From NCBI GenBank assembly GCA_017506865.1, contig JAFCMP010000068.1, positions 744,001-808,000 of the forward strand: DNA of 64,000 nt. The letters run 5' to 3'. Positions 60,420 through 64,000 of the stretch are shown here, one piece after another. The first letter of the stretch is position 1, and the number at the start of each line of letters is the position of its first letter. Position numbers and translations under genes: made by a program. Below the pieces are notes generated by a model. The model worked only from the letters and a program-made list of their open reading frames with translations. It ran no database searches and was not told the DNA's origin. This DNA is from Tribonema minus. Taxonomy: Eukaryota; Sar; Xanthophyceae; Tribonematales; Tribonemataceae.

Positions 60420-60575
60420 GCAAAAAAAAGGCTTCGTCAGGTTACATTTTGTTGCAGAAGGCTCAACAGCGCATGGCAAACAAGACTCCGTCGGATAAAA
60501 CAGCATGGCAGAATAAGGTTTCGTTCGGCTTCGTCAGGATAACAGCACAGAATAAGGCTTCGTCCAGCTAACGAC
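60420..60575. repeat. Irregular repeats built on GGCTTCGTC / AGCGCATGGCA
   Basis: AAGGCTTCGTCAGGTTA, CTCCGTCGGATAA, GGCTTCGTCAGGATAA and AAGGCTTCGTCCAGCTAA occur in series, with CAGC(GC)ATGGCA.A.AA between them. A related AAGGCTTCGTTG and GCGCATGGCAGG lie just upstream near 60335. Confidence 0.65.
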
Positions 60576-60657
60576 CCTGCAGCGGCGCACATGAACCAGT
60601 GTGATCGCAGCTGCCATTCACGTACATACTTCTATAAATCAATTTTTTCGAATCAAG

Positions 60658-60688
60658 AGATCATAGAGCTCTAGACTAGGTGACAAGG
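60658..60688. repeat. Dispersed short repeat, copy 2 (partner at 193-223)
   Basis: AGATCATAGAGCTCTAGACT followed by AGGTGACAAGG, one 2-base insertion and one substitution relative to copy 1. Confidence 0.5.
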
Positions 60689-62025
60689 TATGGTCATATA
60701 TTACTAGGGAATGAGCTTCGACGGCGGGCGTCACACGCAACTGAAACCCTAATCTAAGCAGGGCAAGCTGGGGTGAATGCTGCAAGGTGTAGACGGCAGT
60801 GGTGTTGGGTGTGGAGGGCACCAGGTCATAACCTACGGTTAATCAGGCAGAATTTGATGGCAAGTCATGCACCACTACTGGCAGTGCCAACACCAGCAGC
60901 CATGTACCTACTATTAGTAACAGCCATGACATTGCAGTCAAGCACACGTGCAGGTAGTGCAACATTGTGTTTTGATTTAGAGGATATGAGGCCTGGGGCA
61001 AGGTGAGAGCGTATGGCACAGCAGTGAACATGCCACGACTGCACAATGCAAAGCATCACGAGTCACACATTCATGTATGCAAAATGGTGGGGCAGATATT
61101 GAGCCATCTGTTGCACTGTATTGGTATTGTCCTGCGTTGTCACATGCTCCGCAAAACCTACTTGTCCACCAGGAAGGCGATCAACTCTTTTGATCGGCAA
61201 ATATAAGCATGTGTATAGCCGCGTCATATTTGTGAGCTCGGTCGGTCCAGGGAGACATGTTTCAAGGATCATATGATTTTCCACCTGAAGACCGGTGGCG
61301 CACAGCACTCAACATGCACGGTCGGTAGGCGTTGTAAGGACCTGTGCATTTGCTACAGATGATATCTGTATGATGGACAAAAGGAGCATTCAAGTTGTTT
61401 TGACTCAGAAGCATATGATAGCTTGCTAGCTTGCTGGCGCTCGCCATAGGTCTCCTGCGACAACTTGAAGCTTCATGACACACGTACGTGGCAAGGATTG
61501 ACTTCATAAGGAATACAAGCGGTCATAGAACTCCCTTGCCAACTCTAAAACATGACGACTCTCGAGCAAATCTGCATGTGGTGGCAGCCCATCCGGTGAT
61601 CCTCCTGTAGCTGGTTGCCATGTGGCAACTGCACATGTGCGATTCGAGGCAGAATTTCTTGTTGGGCAATTCGGATTTTGGGAGGGCAACCCGGCATTAT
61701 GCCCCTGTCGTGCACGAGGCCCGTACTCCCTAGGGGGCAGTTCGGCGGTCACCCAATTGCCAAGTTTACTTCAACTTTTTAAATGAAACTTCTCCACAAC
61801 AATTAGTTATTTATAAATAAATAACACGATTCTGGGAAGTTGGCGACTTGAACTTCAAGTTTTTGTTGAACTTGAATTTGGAGAGGAAGTACACATAACA
61901 AATGCTGACACAATAATTGAAGTTTCATCACGCACATGATCTTCTATTTGTACAAGGCCATTGAGACACGTTCGGACCGTCACACGACATGTAGATTCCG
62001 TACTCTGTCAGCAAGCTTCAAGTTA

Positions 62026-62122
62026 GATGCCATTCATCTGGGCTTTTTCGCGCGTTCAGCGAGAATTAATTAGAACTACTTACAACTAGATGCCAACATC
62101 TGGGCTTTTTCGCGCCCTGAGC
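62026..62122. repeat. Imperfect direct repeat, period about 65 bp
   Basis: TAGATGCCATTCATCTGGGC..TTTTTCGCGC..CAGCGAG is followed by TAGATGCCAACATCTGGGC..TTTTTCGCGC..GAGCGAG. Each unit also contains a small inverted pair (GATG..CATC). Confidence 0.75.
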
Positions 62123-62615
62123 GAGGGTTAATAAACAGCACAAAGGCCTTGGCTTTTGCATGGCAATAGCAAGGGGCACTGTAAACTTTTTGCCCTGCCA
62201 CAGGTCTCGTTAGCGAGAGCACTCTGTTGAGAGAGCTTGCTCATGAGGGGGTCTGCCCACCAAGCAGCAGCAAAGAAATAAGCTGTGCTCATCTTACGCG
62301 CCACCTTGTGAAACGCGACCGAATGTGTCAGTACGCTTAACAAGCACTCTCCAACATCTGTTGGTGTTGTGTCGGCAATGTTGGTGTACCAACCACACGC
62401 ACATGCTAGAAGTGATGTGTAGGCAAGGGACCCTCCCGGGCACAATCCTTTGTAGGTCTATCAATGCACCTGGGCGTGCTGATTGGGTATGCGTATGTGC
62501 ATACTACTGCAGCCGTTCACCAATCAGCGAGCTGGGGCCGAGTTGGTGGTTTCGCAGGTGTTGCTGCTGGTCGCACAAGAACCTGCGACCTTTTTCTGCC
62601 AGTGGTGTGCGCCCA

Positions 62616-62716
62616 GGTGTTGTCGATACAACGCATCTCGGTACCTTTACGAAATTCAATCCAATTCAATTCCATTTTGTACAGTTACCAAGATGCGTTG
62701 TACGACACAGTGTCAC
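62616..62716. repeat. Long imperfect inverted repeat (hairpin)
   Basis: GTGTTGTCGATACAACGCAT plus CTCGGTACC (from about 62617) pairs with GTTACCAAGATGCGTTGTAC plus GACACAG (62684-62710), leaving a loop of about 40 bases. Roughly 24 of 28 positions pair. Confidence 0.7.
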
Positions 62717-64000
62717 CACGCACAGTGGGGCTGGCTCTCCAGCGCAAGTGGTGTTGCTGCACAGTCTGCGCTGCAGCATGATTGATCTCTTCAGTGTAAA
62801 AGAGGCTGACATGCATTGCGCTGCACCCTGCGGCGATCGTAATTATGCCTGTGTGTGTTTTCTTTTAGGCCTGGTGGCACATTTCCGTGTTGACCTTATT
62901 GTTGCCTGGCCGGATTGTGGGCTCGCCCGGTCAGGTAAATGAGCCGACACGCCATGGCAGGCAAGCAGTGAGTGCCATGCTCACGAGGGTCCTGATACTG
63001 ATGCACAGACTCTTTTCAGCCACACGATACGGCTTTCCTCCCATTAACAACAGTTTTTCTCGGTTCTCAACCAACTTCGCTTTAAAAAAGTTTCATTTTG
63101 TGCCGAAACGTAACAGTGAAGATACATTGCGCTCTCAGGATGATAATTGTTTTCTCATTTGGGGTGTACCTGATACTCTGTCCTAATAACATGCCTCAGG
63201 GGCTGGTGCTTTTTGCGTGTGATTCTAAAGCAGTGTCTGAGTGCTTTAGTTGACGATGCTGAATGTTGGTCCGGATAGGCACATGACGGTATGGACGCTT
63301 GGCACGTATGATAATTGTACTGCTGTCTCGAGCCTGCGACCAGGCTTCGCGCGGCCTGCAGGCGCTCATTCCCAATTGCAATCTGCCGCCTCAGAAGTGA
63401 GGTTGTGTGTAACGTTATTGAAGTTGCTGCAAATCAATTTGCATGCGATCGTGGTGCTGTTGGATGTGTTTGACACGGATAATAGAACCATGTAGCGGCA
63501 AAAAAGCTTTGTGCCTGCAGCATGTACGTAGTACTCTCATGAGCACAGGTTCAACGCAGGAAAGCATTCAGCTGAAAGAGGAGACGCTCGTGTGCAAGCA
63601 AATGACATTTGCTGATCTGATGGCAACCCGCTTTGAGCGCACCTTGCCCCGCCAATGCCCTTGCCCCCTACCTCCGGAGGTATATGGGAGGGCCTTTCTT
63701 CTATCACCCACTACTATTTGTGTACCCCTTGATTATTTTCTTGTTTTCTGCAGGAAGCATACGCATCGTTGCTGCATGGGTAGGATAACATTTCTTTGGG
63801 GAAAGCTGGCACTCTGCCAGTCACTCCGGCCTTGCTGAGTAGATTTTTGTACTTTTATTAATTTCGCTTCGCAAGGGGCGCGAACTTGTACCTCTATGCA
63901 TCACAGCGGCTGTGGAAGCAGTGTCTGCAGAACAGATTCAAATGTTGCGGAACTGATGTGTGCAGCATTTCATACTGTTAGTAACGGCGGCAGTGAGTCA

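Larger units (their letters stand above)
59747..64000. other. Unassigned region, AT-richer, after the last recognised Pmp exon
   Basis: No confident exon. It may be a long intron of the Pmp gene or an insertion. It holds a hairpin (59838), repeated GGCTTCGTC words (60420-60570), the second copy of a dispersed repeat (60658), a 65-bp repeat (62026) and a long inverted repeat (62616). A minus-strand open frame at 61504-61752 ends LAREFYDRLYSL; I cannot assign it. Confidence 0.4.

Noticed and set aside
1..64000. Bacterial origin with operons, suggested by long GC-rich open frames and by chlamydia-like Pmp repeats
   Set aside because: Every recognised protein is split by GT..AG introns with consistent phases, and the families (Slo, SOS1, DUF1336) are eukaryotic.
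1..64000. tRNA or rRNA genes
   Set aside because: I noticed no cloverleaf with GGTTCRAATCC-type T-arm or any rRNA core sequence on either strand; a tRNAscan run would settle this.

Overview
This window reads as nuclear DNA of a GC-rich, intron-rich eukaryotic microbe. Exons are bounded by GT..AG introns, mostly with GTGAGT-type donors. Many acceptors follow pure-C pyrimidine tracts, and exons are rich in alanine, glutamine and glycine runs. Interstitial TTAGGG-like repeats are present. The gene set is a Slo-type K+ channel, a SOS1-type Na+/H+ exchanger, an EDR2/DUF1336 protein and eukaryotic Pmp-repeat surface proteins. That mix fits an algal or stramenopile-like protist better than a land plant, animal or fungus, but I cannot name the lineage from sequence alone.

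Layout. 1-2521 (+): 3' end of a membrane-protein gene that begins outside the window. 2522-5669: spacer with repeats and one weak candidate exon. 5670-22751 (+): Slo-family K+ channel, 18 exons, about 1376 residues, every exon junction in phase. 22752-24370: spacer ending in a TATA-like box. 24371-33967 (+): DUF1336 (EDR2 C-terminal domain) protein with a C-terminal membrane anchor, 12 exons, about 660 residues. 33968-35076: spacer with a second TATA-like box. 35077-37864 (+): Nudix hydrolase, 4 exons, about 192 residues. 37865-39757: convergent spacer. 39758-57093 (-): SOS1-like Na+/H+ exchanger with a cyclic-nucleotide-binding-like domain, 24 exons, about 1465 residues. 57094-57330: divergent promoter gap. 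57331-59746 and beyond (+): secreted protein with Pmp (GGAI..FxxN) repeats, each repeat in its own phase 1-1 exon. 59747-64000: no confident exon; AT-richer DNA with short repeats and hairpins.

Function. The channel (K+ flux) and the exchanger (Na+ extrusion) are both cation-homeostasis proteins with large cytosolic sensor domains. The DUF1336 protein is probably a membrane-attached lipid or signalling protein. I see no operon-like linkage; proximity of the ion transporters may be chance.

The most unusual property is structural. At least sixteen exon edges in the channel, DUF1336 and exchanger genes are followed or preceded, inside the adjacent intron, by serial decaying copies of that same exon edge together with its splice site. 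Copies are usually spaced about 140-195 bp apart, close to a nucleosome repeat. Coordinates, exon phases and spacings were worked out by hand.
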